A stretch of DNA of 64,000 nucleotides from Mariniblastus fucicola (GTDB taxonomy: Bacteria; Planctomycetota; Planctomycetia; Pirellulales; Pirellulaceae): assembly GCF_008087665.1 (NCBI RefSeq), contig NZ_CP042912.1, positions 2,294,001 to 2,358,000 on the forward strand, given 5' to 3'. A model generated the notes under the pieces. The model saw only the letters and a list, made by a program, of their open reading frames with translations, ran no database searches and was not told where the DNA came from. This document shows, in pieces, positions 51,864-60,145 of the stretch. Made by a program: the position numbers and the translations under genes. Every line of letters begins with the position of its first letter. Position 1 is the first letter of the stretch.

Positions 51864-53681
51864 TCAAGCCCAATCTGGACGCGGCGCCTCGAACTCCATC
51901 CGCTCACCCGAAATCGGATGATCAATGCTCAGCTTCCACGCATGCAGACACATCGGCGGCGAATCAAGATCCAACGTTTGCGTTGCGATGCGATCTTCCT
52001 CGCGACCGTATGCCGGATCGCCCACGATTGGCAAACCGAGATGCGAAAGATGAATGCGAATCTGATTCGTGCGACCGGTTTTTGGTCGACAAAGCAGCAA
52101 GCACTGGCCGTCGCGGCGATCCAGCACTTCAAAATCAGTCAACGCATCATCGCCATCCGCATCCACCAATCGCGTGCCGGCGCGATCGGGCGTTTTTCCA
52201 ATCGAAGCATCGCACGAGAAAGTATCCTCTTTCGGTTCTCCCGACACCAACGCCAAATAGGCCTTCTCCACGGTGCCGTTTTTGAACTGAGGCAAAATCG
52301 AATTCGCTATCGAACGCTTCTTGGCATACACAACGACACCCGTCGTGTTCGCATCAAGCCGATGGGTGATCCGCATCTGACAGTCTTCGTACATCAAATC
52401 CAGAAAGTGATTCAACGTGTTGCGATTGAATCGCCCGCCCGGATGCATCGGCAGCGGAGCCGGTTTGTTCAGCACCGCAATCGCGTCGTCCTCGTACAAA
52501 AACTCGACCTCGGTTGAAACCGCTGGCTCAGTCGTCTGCGGCAACAGGTGCTCCACGCGAAAACCCGAACGGACCACGTCGTCCGGCGACATCGGCTGAC
52601 CCTTATAGACGATCCGCCCAAGCTCGAACTCTTTCTCCCAATAGCCGTCTTCCACATGCCCGTGCAGTTCCAGAAACATGTCCAGGCATTTTCGATGATC
52701 GAACTTCAACGACACGTTGACCGGGCGGACATTGTTGTAGGGCTCCGACCCTGGCAATGGATTGGTCACCGCACGCAATTGGTCGTTTCTTTGAGCCAAC
52801 GTCGCGCGCAGTTTTTCATCCGGCGGCACGTAACATTTCGCGCAGCTGTTCGGCGGATCGTAGAGCGGAGATTTTTGGTCCTCGCCGGTCAGCACGGCCT
52901 GGCACGCGTAGCATTGAGTCGTTTCTGTTTCGGTTAAGTCAGGAGCAACCGCGACGCGTTGGTCAAACACAAAACACTCGCCGTCCCAATGCTCGCCGCC
53001 GACCTCTTCGAAGTACCGCAGGATTCCGCCGTCGAGCTGATAGACTTCCTCGAAGCCCTCCTGCTCCATCAGCGGTCCGGCTTTCTCGCAGCGGATGCCG
53101 CCCGTGCAAAACATCACGATCGGTTTCTTCTTTACGGATTCGTCCAGTTCCTTCGTTGCGTCGGGGAACTGGCGAAAGTGATCGATGCCGATCGGATGAG
53201 CTCCCTTGAACGTGCCGATCTCAACCTCATAGTCGTTTCGCGTATCGAGCAACGTTAGCTCTTTGCCTTCGTCCAACCACTGTTTCAGTTTCGCGGCCGA
53301 GATCTTGGGACTGGTTTTCGAAGACGGCACAATCGTCGGCACGCCCATCGAAATGATCTCCTTCTTCAACCGGATCAGCATTCGATTGAACGGCTGGTAG
53401 TCGCTGTAGCTTTTCTTGATCGGCAGGTCGCTGAACCGATCGTCAGACGCCAGTTCGTCCAGAAGCTGATCCATCGCGTCTTCGCCGCCCGCGATAAACA
53501 TGTTGATGCCTTCGTCCGAAAGCAGGATCGTGCCCTTGAGGCCCAGCGATTTGCATAGCGGCAGCCATTTCGCACGCAGCTCTGGAGGGTTCTCGATCGG
53601 CACGAATTTGTACGCTGACACGTTGACAAAGGCAGTGCTGTCAGGTGACGTGTCGTTTTTTGGACTGGTTTGCTGAGACAT
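51864..53681 (-). CDS. Fusion of a TrhO-type rhodanese tRNA uridine hydroxylase and an RluA-family pseudouridine synthase
   Basis: The 605-residue protein has, in order, the TrhO/YceA N-terminal domain (VNVSAYKFVPIENPPELRAKWLPL.., KGTILLSDEGINMFIAG), a rhodanese domain (LLDTRNDYEVEIGTFKGAHPI; catalytic loop FCTGGIRCEKAG with C192 and C198), a zinc-like Cys pair set (C258/C261 and C281/C284) and then a full RluA domain (HRLDANTTG with Asp444; TGRTNQIRIHLSHLGLPIVGDP). TrhO makes 5-hydroxyuridine at tRNA position 34; RluA makes pseudouridine. The ATG at 53681 is used; an upstream TTG adds three residues. Confidence 0.9.
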   Translation of the reverse strand: MSQQTSPKNDTSPDSTAFVNVSAYKFVPIENPPELRAKWLPLCKSLGLKGTILLSDEGINMFIAGGEDAMDQLLDELASDDRFSDLPIKKSYSDYQPFNRMLIRLKKEIISMGVPTIVPSSKTSPKISAAKLKQWLDEGKELTLLDTRNDYEVEIGTFKGAHPIGIDHFRQFPDATKELDESVKKKPIVMFCTGGIRCEKAGPLMEQEGFEEVYQLDGGILRYFEEVGGEHWDGECFVFDQRVAVAPDLTETETTQCYACQAVLTGEDQKSPLYDPPNSCAKCYVPPDEKLRATLAQRNDQLRAVTNPLPGSEPYNNVRPVNVSLKFDHRKCLDMFLELHGHVEDGYWEKEFELGRIVYKGQPMSPDDVVRSGFRVEHLLPQTTEPAVSTEVEFLYEDDAIAVLNKPAPLPMHPGGRFNRNTLNHFLDLMYEDCQMRITHRLDANTTGVVVYAKKRSIANSILPQFKNGTVEKAYLALVSGEPKEDTFSCDASIGKTPDRAGTRLVDADGDDALTDFEVLDRRDGQCLLLCRPKTGRTNQIRIHLSHLGLPIVGDPAYGREEDRIATQTLDLDSPPMCLHAWKLSIDHPISGERMEFEAPRPDWA

Positions 53682-53831
53682 TGTTGCCAACGGGGACCCA
53701 ACTGAAACGTATGTGGTTAAGATGTAGGCACATAAGTATAGATATCCGTGCGAAAGCGGAAAGTCGAAACAGGACAGCCGAAACGGGAAAGCCGAAACTC
53801 AAACTGCGGCAAGCTACGATCGAGGGGCCTC

Positions 53832-54776
53832 ATGGCAAAACAATTTAATCCGTTTCACCATTGGTTGGGTTTTAGCGAAAACGTGTACCATCCAAACCAC
53901 TTCCAGCTCTTTGGCGTGAAACCGAACATGGGCGATCCGATCGGATTCGGCAAACAGGTCCATTCTCGGGCCAAAGCGATGCTCAAACAGCTTGAGCAGA
54001 TGTCGGATGAGGAAATCGGCGACCGACGCAAGCTGCACACGAAACTCCGCCGCCTGATCGTAAGGGCCCATGAAGTCCTCCTTGATGACAAGCTCAGGGC
54101 AAGTTACGTAAAAGGCCTGCGCGAAAAAGCCCGCGACGAAAATGGAGTGTCCGAGCCGCTTGACTACCCTTCGCCATACAGAATGAGATCAGTTCAGAAT
54201 GACGATCCGTCGGCATCGCAAACCAGCAAGCACCCAAGCCTGACGATGAAGTTGTCGTCGATGCAGACGATCAAGCAACGGTCTGACGTCGAACTGCCTG
54301 ATCCTGCGTCGTCCAAGTCCACCGTTCCGATGGCGATCCCGCTGGCCAAACCCGTTCCAGGCGATGTGCGGGAGTATCCGAACCGCAATGCTGATAGCGG
54401 ACCGGCGACGGATCAGATCGTTGTCCGTCCGCGGCGTACCAAACGAACAGGATCGTGGTTGATCCCAATCTTTTTCATCGTGATGACCGTGCTGGGCATC
54501 GCAGGACTCGCGGCGCTACTTTCCAACTTTGGAAATCGATTCGAGTTGCGGCCTTTTCCGAAAATGAACACTCCCATAGATCAAACCGTCAACGATCCGA
54601 CGCCGCAGAATATTGTTCCGCCGAACGAACGGGATGATGACGACGCTGAACGTGATACGGACGACGCTGAACGTGATACGGACGACGATGACGACGTTGG
54701 CGCGAATTCGGAAGCAAGCCATTCGCCATCAGGCTCACTTCGCACTCAATGGATAGAACAGAAGGAACTGTCATGA
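53832..54776 (+). CDS. Planctomycete J-like-domain membrane protein with acidic repeat tail
   Basis: The 314-residue protein begins with FNPFHHWLGF and NHFQLFGVKP, the degenerate J-like domain common in planctomycetes, without the HPD tripeptide needed for DnaK stimulation. A disordered region follows, then one membrane helix (SWLIPIFFIVMTVLGIAGLAALL) and an acidic tail containing a 7-residue tandem duplication (DDAERDT x2). GAGGGG lies before ATG 53832; the upstream frame adds 28 unrelated residues. It overlaps proC by four bases (ATGA). Confidence 0.75.
   Translation: MAKQFNPFHHWLGFSENVYHPNHFQLFGVKPNMGDPIGFGKQVHSRAKAMLKQLEQMSDEEIGDRRKLHTKLRRLIVRAHEVLLDDKLRASYVKGLREKARDENGVSEPLDYPSPYRMRSVQNDDPSASQTSKHPSLTMKLSSMQTIKQRSDVELPDPASSKSTVPMAIPLAKPVPGDVREYPNRNADSGPATDQIVVRPRRTKRTGSWLIPIFFIVMTVLGIAGLAALLSNFGNRFELRPFPKMNTPIDQTVNDPTPQNIVPPNERDDDDAERDTDDAERDTDDDDDVGANSEASHSPSGSLRTQWIEQKELS
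54639..54680 (+). repeat. 21-bp in-frame tandem duplication
   Basis: Two identical 21-bp units (54639-54659 and 54660-54680) encode the acidic DDAERDT repeat in the C-terminal tail of the J-like protein. Identity of the units indicates recent duplication. Confidence 0.9.
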
Positions 54777-55588
54777 TTTCAATTGGATTTGTCGGAGCCG
54801 GTCAAATGGCTCAGGCACTCGCCGGAGGCATCGCAGCGAGTGACGCGGACGTTGCGTTCATCGTCGCCGATCCTTCCAGCGACGCGATCGAAGCCTTCAG
54901 CGCAAAAACAAATTCGCGCTCGGTGGAGAAAGCCGATTCCAATGCAGACGTCTTTGCCAGCGCCGACATCGTGTTCCTGGCCGTCAAGCCACAGTACTTT
55001 GTCGCCGCGACCGAAACCGAGTCGATCAAGTCCGCGATTGCGGGCCGAGAGAATCCTCCGCTGGTCGTTTCGATCATGGCCGGTGTCGACATCAAATCCA
55101 TCCAATCGCGCACCGCGATCGAAACCGTGATCCGGGTCATGCCCAACACTCCCTGCCTGGTCGGCGCCGGTGCCTGCGGCATGTCCTGTAGCGACCAGGT
55201 CGCGGAGGCCGATCGAGATCGAATCAAAGCGTTTATGGAAACGACCGGGATCGTGATTCCAGTCGCCGAAAACTTGCTGGACGCGGTAACCGGGCTTTCT
55301 GGTTCCGGCCCGGCATATATATTCGAGCTGATCGACGCGTTGGCGCTCGGCGGAGTCAAATGTGGCCTGCCGCGAAACGTCTCCGACCAGCTTGCGGCTC
55401 AAACCGTCTTCGGCGCTGCCAAGCTCGCGATCGAGAGCGGCGACCATCCTTCCGTTTTGCGAGATCGCGTCACCAGCCCCGGCGGAACGACGATCGCTGG
55501 CCTGAAGGCGCTGTTCGACAACGGCTTTCAACAGTCCATAATCTCCGCCGTCGAAGCCGCAACCGAACGTTCGAAGGAACTCGGCTAA
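54773..55588 (+). CDS. proC: Pyrroline-5-carboxylate reductase
   Basis: The 271-residue protein starts MISIGFVGAGQMAQALAGGI (NAD(P)H-binding) and has VIRVMPNTPCLVGAGACGM and AVTGLSGSGPAYIFELIDALALGGVKCGL plus the C-terminal VTSPGGTTIAGL, the complete ProC signature. It performs the last step of proline synthesis. The start ATG overlaps the previous stop (ATGA). Confidence 0.95.
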   Translation: MISIGFVGAGQMAQALAGGIAASDADVAFIVADPSSDAIEAFSAKTNSRSVEKADSNADVFASADIVFLAVKPQYFVAATETESIKSAIAGRENPPLVVSIMAGVDIKSIQSRTAIETVIRVMPNTPCLVGAGACGMSCSDQVAEADRDRIKAFMETTGIVIPVAENLLDAVTGLSGSGPAYIFELIDALALGGVKCGLPRNVSDQLAAQTVFGAAKLAIESGDHPSVLRDRVTSPGGTTIAGLKALFDNGFQQSIISAVEAATERSKELG

Positions 55589-55599
55589 GCCCGGCAACA

Positions 55600-55670
55600 G
55601 GTGGCATAGGCTTCCAGCCTGTGGACGCTTCCATCCGTCCCCGCCAGTGCATAGGCTTCCAGCCTGTGGA
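55600..55670. repeat. Two copies of a dispersed repeat (CATAGGCTTCCAGCCTGTGG)
   Basis: Copies at about 55600-55625 and 55648-55670 share CATAGGCTTCCAGCCTGTGGA, which includes the imperfect palindrome AGGCTTCCAGCCT. An inverted third copy lies at 51781-51805. The copies are non-coding, directly after proC. Confidence 0.85.
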
Positions 55671-55821
55671 TTGCAAATCCCTCCCTGCCGCCGCAGCACC
55701 AGCCCTTTTTAAATCCTGCATCCTGCCCAGTTTCGAAACCTCGTTAACGTCCTGTGAAATCGCCGCCTGATGCGGAAGTTTTCTGCTATAAACGTGGAAC
55801 AACGACCCTGTGAGGAATGCG

Positions 55822-56301
55822 ATGTCACTGTTTGAGAACGACCAATACGAATACACCGACACGTTTTTCGTGTTCTTTAAACGCGAGAACCTGCCGACGC
55901 CGGCAGCCGTGAAAACCGCGATTGCGGAACTGGGCGACCGCTATGACTTCGGTGAAATCTCGTTCCGCGAAGACCAATTCGAATCGATGGCTGTTTTCTC
56001 TCCGCAGGATTTCTCTGCGATGGACATCGTGCTGGATCTCAACACCGAAGTCACGACTCAGATCGAAGAGATGGTCGGCGAGTTCCGTGCCTTGACGCTT
56101 ACCGGTGACGAACGGGAAAAGCTACAGACCTTCAAGGAATGCGATTCGCGTTTCGACCTGTTCCACTTTGAAAAGAAAGTGAAGGGCAACGACGACCCGG
56201 ACGCTTTCATCGATCCCGGCGGGTTGCTGATCGTGCTGGAGAAGCTTCGCGAGCTTTCCGATGGCGTCGGAATCGATCCACAAAGCCAAATGCTTCTGTA
56301 G
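55822..56301 (+). CDS. Hypothetical acidic protein
   Basis: The 159-residue protein has no recognised family. It shows a mix of helices and strands with conserved-looking aromatic segments (YEYTDTFFVFFKREN, FGEISFREDQFESMAVFSPQDF, FDLFHFEKK). The ATG at 55822 is preceded by GAGGAA. It is probably a cytoplasmic planctomycete-specific protein. It follows a repeat-rich spacer after proC, so it is likely a separate unit. Confidence 0.7.
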   Translation: MSLFENDQYEYTDTFFVFFKRENLPTPAAVKTAIAELGDRYDFGEISFREDQFESMAVFSPQDFSAMDIVLDLNTEVTTQIEEMVGEFRALTLTGDEREKLQTFKECDSRFDLFHFEKKVKGNDDPDAFIDPGGLLIVLEKLRELSDGVGIDPQSQMLL

Positions 56302-56869
56302 AGTTGAGCCAGCAGGACAGGATCGCTCAGACGATTCTGGCAAATCCACGCGGCCGCAGAAAGACACGCGGGGAACGATGCCGCGGTGTTCGGTTTGTTT
56401 GCCACAGAGCTCACCGAGGACACAGAGCCCAGTGTTTCTGCGTCGCCGAACCAGGCACTGTGTGGTAGAAGTGAGCGGCAGGGCGCTAGCCGCCGTTAAA
56501 TATGAGCGGCAAGGCGCTAGCCGGCGTTAAAAACGCAACGGACCGGCGGCAGTACTTAGCCTATCGCACGAACCAACCGCCTGCTCGCCCCAACTCAGTT
56601 TTCCTCAGTGCCCTTTGTGATCTCTGTGGCCAGGAAACATCCGCATCCTTCGTGGCGCTTCCCTCGTCCCCATTTGATCGGGACGTTGTTCAAACGGTTT
56701 GGCAGAATCACAATTCCCCTGCGGTCAGGGGAGAGTCACACCTGGGGAAGCGATTGATGTTTCAACCGCGAATGAACGCCAATGGACGCGAATAGTGTTT
56801 GCCAAGACAACCAATTTGGCTCCTGACAACCTTTGCCGTGCCTTTGACAACTTTTGCCGTGCCTTATTG
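56302..56869. other. Gene-free, repeat-rich stretch at the distal end of the integron array
   Basis: These 568 bases hold no convincing gene. They include two tandem copies of GAGCGGCxxGGCGCTAGCC (56472-56499 and 56503-56530), fragments resembling dispersed planctomycete repeats (CCGCGAATGAACGCCAATGG near 56766), and a 21-bp tandem duplication TGACAACYTTTGCCGTGCCTT (56824-56844 and 56845-56865) just before the last array gene's stop. It could be an accumulation zone of repeats at the array boundary. Confidence 0.6.
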
Positions 56870-57313
56870 TTATCTGCGCTGTCGAATTGCCTGATACGAC
56901 GGGACGGCCTTCGTGTTTGTCCTTGGATCTTTGTCATACCTATCGACAGCAAGTTCAATCTTAAGCTTGTTGTTTTCTAGTTTCAAATTCCAGTAAGTCG
57001 GCGAGTTCGTTTTGTCGTGGGCGATCCCAGTTCGAAGATCCAAAGTTAGCCCATTTTTGCTCTGTAGAACTGTCGCAACTGCAAGAACAGAAGATCCGTC
57101 ATCCTTTACCTGAATAACGCGATTGCCGATGATCAATAACTCGATTGGATTTGATTCTGCAAATCCAGTGTCATCTGATGTCGACCGAATACCATCCTCA
57201 TCGACAGCAGCGACAATTTTCCAAACACCTTGATAATTGTCGGGCACTTGGGTTTCATCAGCTATGGGTGCCAATGGTAACGAAATGACAGTGAGCATCA
57301 AAAGCATGAACAT
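56870..57313 (-). CDS. Exported small hypothetical protein, terminal gene of the array
   Basis: The 147-residue protein has a signal-peptide-like start (FMLLMLTVISLPLAPIAD) and a mature part with VPDNYQGVWKIVAAVDEDG, reminiscent of TIGR03067-type lipocalin-like domains (GxWKvv.A..DG) common in planctomycetes, though divergent. ATG 57313 follows AAAGGA by eight bases; a GTG three bases upstream is an alternative. The TAA stop sits in AGATAAC, echoing the GGATAAC box that ends other cassette ORFs, but no complete attC follows, so the distal attC may have decayed. Confidence 0.65.
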   Translation of the reverse strand: MFMLLMLTVISLPLAPIADETQVPDNYQGVWKIVAAVDEDGIRSTSDDTGFAESNPIELLIIGNRVIQVKDDGSSVLAVATVLQSKNGLTLDLRTGIAHDKTNSPTYWNLKLENNKLKIELAVDRYDKDPRTNTKAVPSYQAIRQRR

Positions 57314-57416
57314 CACAAGAGTCCTTTCAGGTCGACAGATTAGCGAAATCGCAGCACAAGATTACCAGTTTCGCCGTTTAACTCGAATGCCAATCAGTGG
57401 CAGCCATCTCGGAGCA

Positions 57417-57517
57417 GGTAACGGCGAGGATCACCGAGCCGTCGCAAAGGTTTGAAGTTGTGCGATCCCATGTAAGGTCCGCGGTACCTTTTTTCCGTCT
57501 ACAACGCTTTGTTATCC
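57417..57517 (-). repeat. attC site 1 (variant family)
   Basis: Ends GGTAAC (57417) and GTTATCC (57511-57517). It is about 101 bp with a divergent L' arm (GGATCACCGAGCC on the plus strand), shared with attC 5. It is the attC of the first copy of the triplicated cassette and the last recognisable site of the array. Confidence 0.75.
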
Positions 57518-57546
57518 GCGATTGCCGTCCTTGGCGCACCTTAATT

Positions 57547-57756
57547 CTAGCGACCTGCCGCGGCGAAGTCGAGCACGTCGTCCGCATGGTTCGAGCATGT
57601 TAATTGCACGTCAGAGCGAGTTTGCGGATGAATGACGCCTTCGGTCGGATTGACTTTGCCTATGCGTGCTGCCTTTACGCCTGCATTCGCCCAGCTCTCG
57701 AATGCGTCCGCGCAAAGGCCGCATGTCATCACGCTGCCAACCGCATTCTCTCGCAT
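57547..57756 (-). CDS. Triplicated cassette ORF, copy 1
   Basis: This 69-residue frame (ATG 57756) lies in a roughly 270-bp cassette present three times in the array (57518-57789, 59149-59419, 61660-61928). It contains paired cysteines (TCGLCAD) and ends SDVQLTCSNHADDVLDFAAAGR, nearly identical in copy 3. No family is recognised. The opposite strand is also open over most of the cassette, so coding status is uncertain; the frame's agreement with cassette polarity favours it. Confidence 0.45.
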   Translation of the reverse strand: MRENAVGSVMTCGLCADAFESWANAGVKAARIGKVNPTEGVIHPQTRSDVQLTCSNHADDVLDFAAAGR

Positions 57757-57789
57757 GTCACGAGCCTGTCGACGCAAGATAGTTCCGCT

Positions 57790-57928
57790 GGATAACGCCC
57801 GCGTTAACCGAGCGGACCGAAAAGTTTAAATTGGTGAAAATTGAGTCGGATACAATGGGAGCCTGCGACCATCCGGCGAGTGGCCAACCACAAAAGCCTC
57901 TCCGCTTCGGTTCAACGCTTTGTTATCC
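57790..57928 (-). repeat. attC site 2 (family A, 139 bp)
   Basis: Bounded by GGATAAC (57790-57796) and GTTATCC (57922-57928). Family A has a central GCCGGAT/ATCCGGC-type hairpin and the arms GTTGAACCGAAGCGG / CCGCTCGGTTAAC, with an unpaired G and A on the L'' arm. It follows the stop of the 58004 gene. Confidence 0.9.
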
Positions 57929-58003
57929 AACATGCCGATTGGCCCGTTCTCGATATCCTAGCAATTTGGCCCACCGAAGTCGAGCATTGGTTAGAGATTC
58001 GTA

Positions 58004-58312
58004 TTAATGATCAATTTTTGATTCGCATCGCGGGCAGATCAAAGACGTGATTGCGTTTTTTCGGCCGCATTTTTCACATGCTGAAACCCCGGGTCCATAT
58101 TTGCGATTTAGAAAGGGGGTCACAGCAATGCAATTAAGGTAAATAAATGCTCCTAGAATCCCTCCAGCAACAGCAAGGAGTGTCGCCGCATGTTCAGGAA
58201 CTTCTTGTCCCATCGAAACCCGATTTGCTGCATTGATGATTAGCGGAAACACCAGCATGCCGATCGCGATATGGGAGACAAGACCAAATAGTTGCCAAAC
58301 AGAAAAATTCAT
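58004..58312 (-). CDS. Cassette gene: two-helix membrane protein with zinc ribbon
   Basis: The 102-residue protein has two membrane helices (LFGLVSHIAIGMLVFPLII and TLLAVAGGILGAFIYLNCIAV) and a C-terminal double-CxxC ribbon (CEKCGRK..ICPRCESK). ATG 58312 is chosen because the longer frame runs back through attC 3. A weak AAAGAA lies upstream. No family is recognised; a membrane-anchored zinc-ribbon protein is visible. Confidence 0.65.
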   Translation of the reverse strand: MNFSVWQLFGLVSHIAIGMLVFPLIINAANRVSMGQEVPEHAATLLAVAGGILGAFIYLNCIAVTPFLNRKYGPGVSACEKCGRKNAITSLICPRCESKIDH

Positions 58313-58375
58313 ATTTGCCAATTCTTTAAGCGGCGTCTCAACACAAACTGGCGTCCGCCTACTCCAGCCGTTGTT

Positions 58376-58514
58376 GGATAACGTCCGCGTTAACCGAGCG
58401 GACCAAGTAATGTGAATTAGTGAAAATGGAGTCGGATATAATGGGAGCTTGCGACCATCCGGCGACAAGCCAACCACGAAGCCCTCTCCGCTTCGGTTCA
58501 ACGCTTTGTTATCC
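58376..58514 (-). repeat. attC site 3 (family A, 139 bp)
   Basis: Bounded by GGATAAC (58376-58382) and GTTATCC (58508-58514), with the family A arms and central region. It lies beyond the stop of the 58587 gene. Confidence 0.9.
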
Positions 58515-58586
58515 AACATTCCGAGTGAATCGTTCTTTGAATTTTAGTGTCCCAACCAATCGACGTCGAGCATGTTCGGAACAACT

Positions 58587-58988
58587 TCACTTCGCCTGTC
58601 TCCTCATGGATTGTCGAAGCCAGTGCGTTCGTATTGCCAAACAAGAAGCCAACAAGCAATGGCACAATGCAAGCACGATCAACAGCACAAAGCAGTTCAT
58701 TAACATTCCTGCCGGACGGTTGATTCTCGGTCTGTTTACATTCAGGAAGTCTTCCTGCCATTTTGTTCGATCGGTTTCCGTAAGCTGTCCGTGATATTCA
58801 CGAATCGATTCTTCTTGTTGGTAAACTCTTGGCCAGCCTCTCTGCATGGTTTGCACAAAGAGACCAGTGTTGAATACGTAAGACTCAGTAAAATTTGTCC
58901 GTGCACTGAGGTTTGTAATGAGGAATCCAGCGCAGATCGGCGTAAAAAGGAGAAGTTCAAGGAGGGTGAAGTTTCTGAGTCGATTCAT
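58587..58988 (-). CDS. Cassette gene: small membrane protein of unknown function
   Basis: The 133-residue protein has an N-terminal helix (FTLLELLLFTPICAGFLI) and a second one near the C-terminus (MLMNCFVLLIVLALCHCLLASCLAI), with a soluble loop of about 65 residues between them. The ATG at 58988 is 21 bases from attC 4, the short leader typical of cassettes. No family is recognised. Confidence 0.65.
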   Translation of the reverse strand: MNRLRNFTLLELLLFTPICAGFLITNLSARTNFTESYVFNTGLFVQTMQRGWPRVYQQEESIREYHGQLTETDRTKWQEDFLNVNRPRINRPAGMLMNCFVLLIVLALCHCLLASCLAIRTHWLRQSMRRQAK

Positions 58989-59009
58989 TCAGCTCAAACA
59001 GCCCAAGTT

Positions 59010-59148
59010 GGATAACGTCCGCGTTAACCGAGCGGACCAAGAAATGTAAATTAGTGAAAACTGTTGTCGGATATAATGGGAGGCACGACCATCCGGCGAC
59101 AAACCAACCACGAAGCCATCTCCGCTTCGGTTCAACGCATTGTTATCC
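59010..59148 (-). repeat. attC site 4 (family A, 139 bp)
   Basis: Bounded by GGATAAC (59010-59016) and GTTATCC (59142-59148), family A. It is the attC of the second copy of the triplicated cassette. Confidence 0.9.
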
Positions 59149-59176
59149 GCGTGTCCGGCACAAGCGTTCTTTAATT

Positions 59177-59386
59177 CTAGCGACCTGCCCCGGCGAAGTC
59201 GAGCACGTCGTCCGCATGATTCGAGCATGCCAATTGCACGTCAGAGCGAGGTTGCGGATCAATGACGCCTTCGATCAGATTGACTTTGCCAATGCGCACT
59301 GCTTTTACGCCTGCATTCGCATAATTGTCGAATACGTCCGCGCAAGGGTTGCATGTCGTCACGCTACCAACTGCATTGTCCTGCAT
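59177..59386 (-). CDS. Triplicated cassette ORF, copy 2
   Basis: This 69-residue frame corresponds to copy 1 with many amino-acid replacements (about three quarters identical over the comparable 76-residue frame), including TCNPCAD in place of TCGLCAD. The start ATG at 59386 is conserved with copy 1. The number of replacements suggests weak constraint, so it may be non-functional. Confidence 0.4.
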   Translation of the reverse strand: MQDNAVGSVTTCNPCADVFDNYANAGVKAVRIGKVNLIEGVIDPQPRSDVQLACSNHADDVLDFAGAGR

Positions 59387-59419
59387 GTGACAAGCCTGTC
59401 GACGCAAGATAGTTCCGCT

Positions 59420-59510
59420 GGATAACGGCTACGATCACCGAGCCGGAACGGAAGTCATTGCTTCAATTTGCACGCACAAGTCCGGCTTCGCGTGCATCGT
59501 TTTGTTATCC
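59420..59510 (-). repeat. attC site 5 (short variant, 91 bp)
   Basis: Bounded by GGATAAC (59420-59426) and GTTATCC (59504-59510). The L' arm GATCACCGAGCCGG is like attC 1, and the opposite arm reads CCGGCTTCGCGTGCATCG. It follows the 59505 gene, whose stop TAA lies inside its GGATAAC box. Confidence 0.85.
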
Positions 59511-60134
59511 CGCGATTGTTTGTGCGGAATCGACCACACCTGCAAGTTTTTGCATTGAAAGTTCACCTCGCCCATCGTAATGGTTGTCATGACTAGTCAC
59601 GGCAAGAAACGCATCGTCGGCGAATCGGACGCCGAATAGCTTGGCAAGTATGACAATCAATTCTAGAACATCCAATTCGTCGGCATCAATCTGTTCAAGG
59701 GTAGTTGATGGTGTGATGCTCGATTGTTCAATTGCGAACCATTCGGAAACGATCCCAATAACACGCTCGAGTGTGGGCAATTTGGGATCGTCTGCCTGAA
59801 AGGCTGCAGTATCTGCAGGGAGATCAGCTTCGGTTAAGCAAACCTGTGATTCATTCCTGTTATGAATGGAGTTCAGCAATGCCTCAGCAACCCTGCTCCT
59901 TAATTCGCCATCTTCAACGTAACCATACGAATATTTTTCCCAAGTTGAGCAAGGCGTCTCTTGAAGTACGGTTGAAACCAGATCGCGACAGTCACTCGGC
60001 AGGGAGAAATATACTTTGATGGCGTCGCTCTCGATAAGTGAGAGGAGCGCAAGTATGAATTCGGTTTCGGAAAGGAAGTCGAACCTGACTCGATTCCATG
60101 CCCGGAGAAATTCTGCCTGTTTATCGTCTGTCAT
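59505..60134 (-). CDS. Cassette gene: protein with a C-terminal acyl-carrier-like domain lacking the serine
   Basis: The 209-residue protein has an N-terminal helical region (about 1-95) and, at about 124-205, a domain matching acyl carrier proteins: IVSEWFAIEQSSITPSTTL, then DADELDVLELIVILAKLFGVRF, where ACPs have D-S-L-D-x-x-E-L. The modified Ser is replaced by Glu153, so phosphopantetheine cannot attach there. ATG 60134 is 11 bases from attC 6. The TAA stop is inside the GGATAAC of attC 5. A scaffolding or inhibitory role toward real ACP partners is speculative. Confidence 0.65.
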   Translation of the reverse strand: MTDDKQAEFLRAWNRVRFDFLSETEFILALLSLIESDAIKVYFSLPSDCRDLVSTVLQETPCSTWEKYSYGYVEDGELRSRVAEALLNSIHNRNESQVCLTEADLPADTAAFQADDPKLPTLERVIGIVSEWFAIEQSSITPSTTLEQIDADELDVLELIVILAKLFGVRFADDAFLAVTSHDNHYDGRGELSMQKLAGVVDSAQTIAG

Positions 60135-60145
60135 GTCACCTAGCG

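Noticed and set aside
57790-59148. TATAAT-like boxes inside family A attC sites (for example near 58435 and 59071)
   Set aside because: They point along the plus strand, antisense to all cassette genes, and have no -35 box at a suitable distance; they are part of the attC central hairpin.
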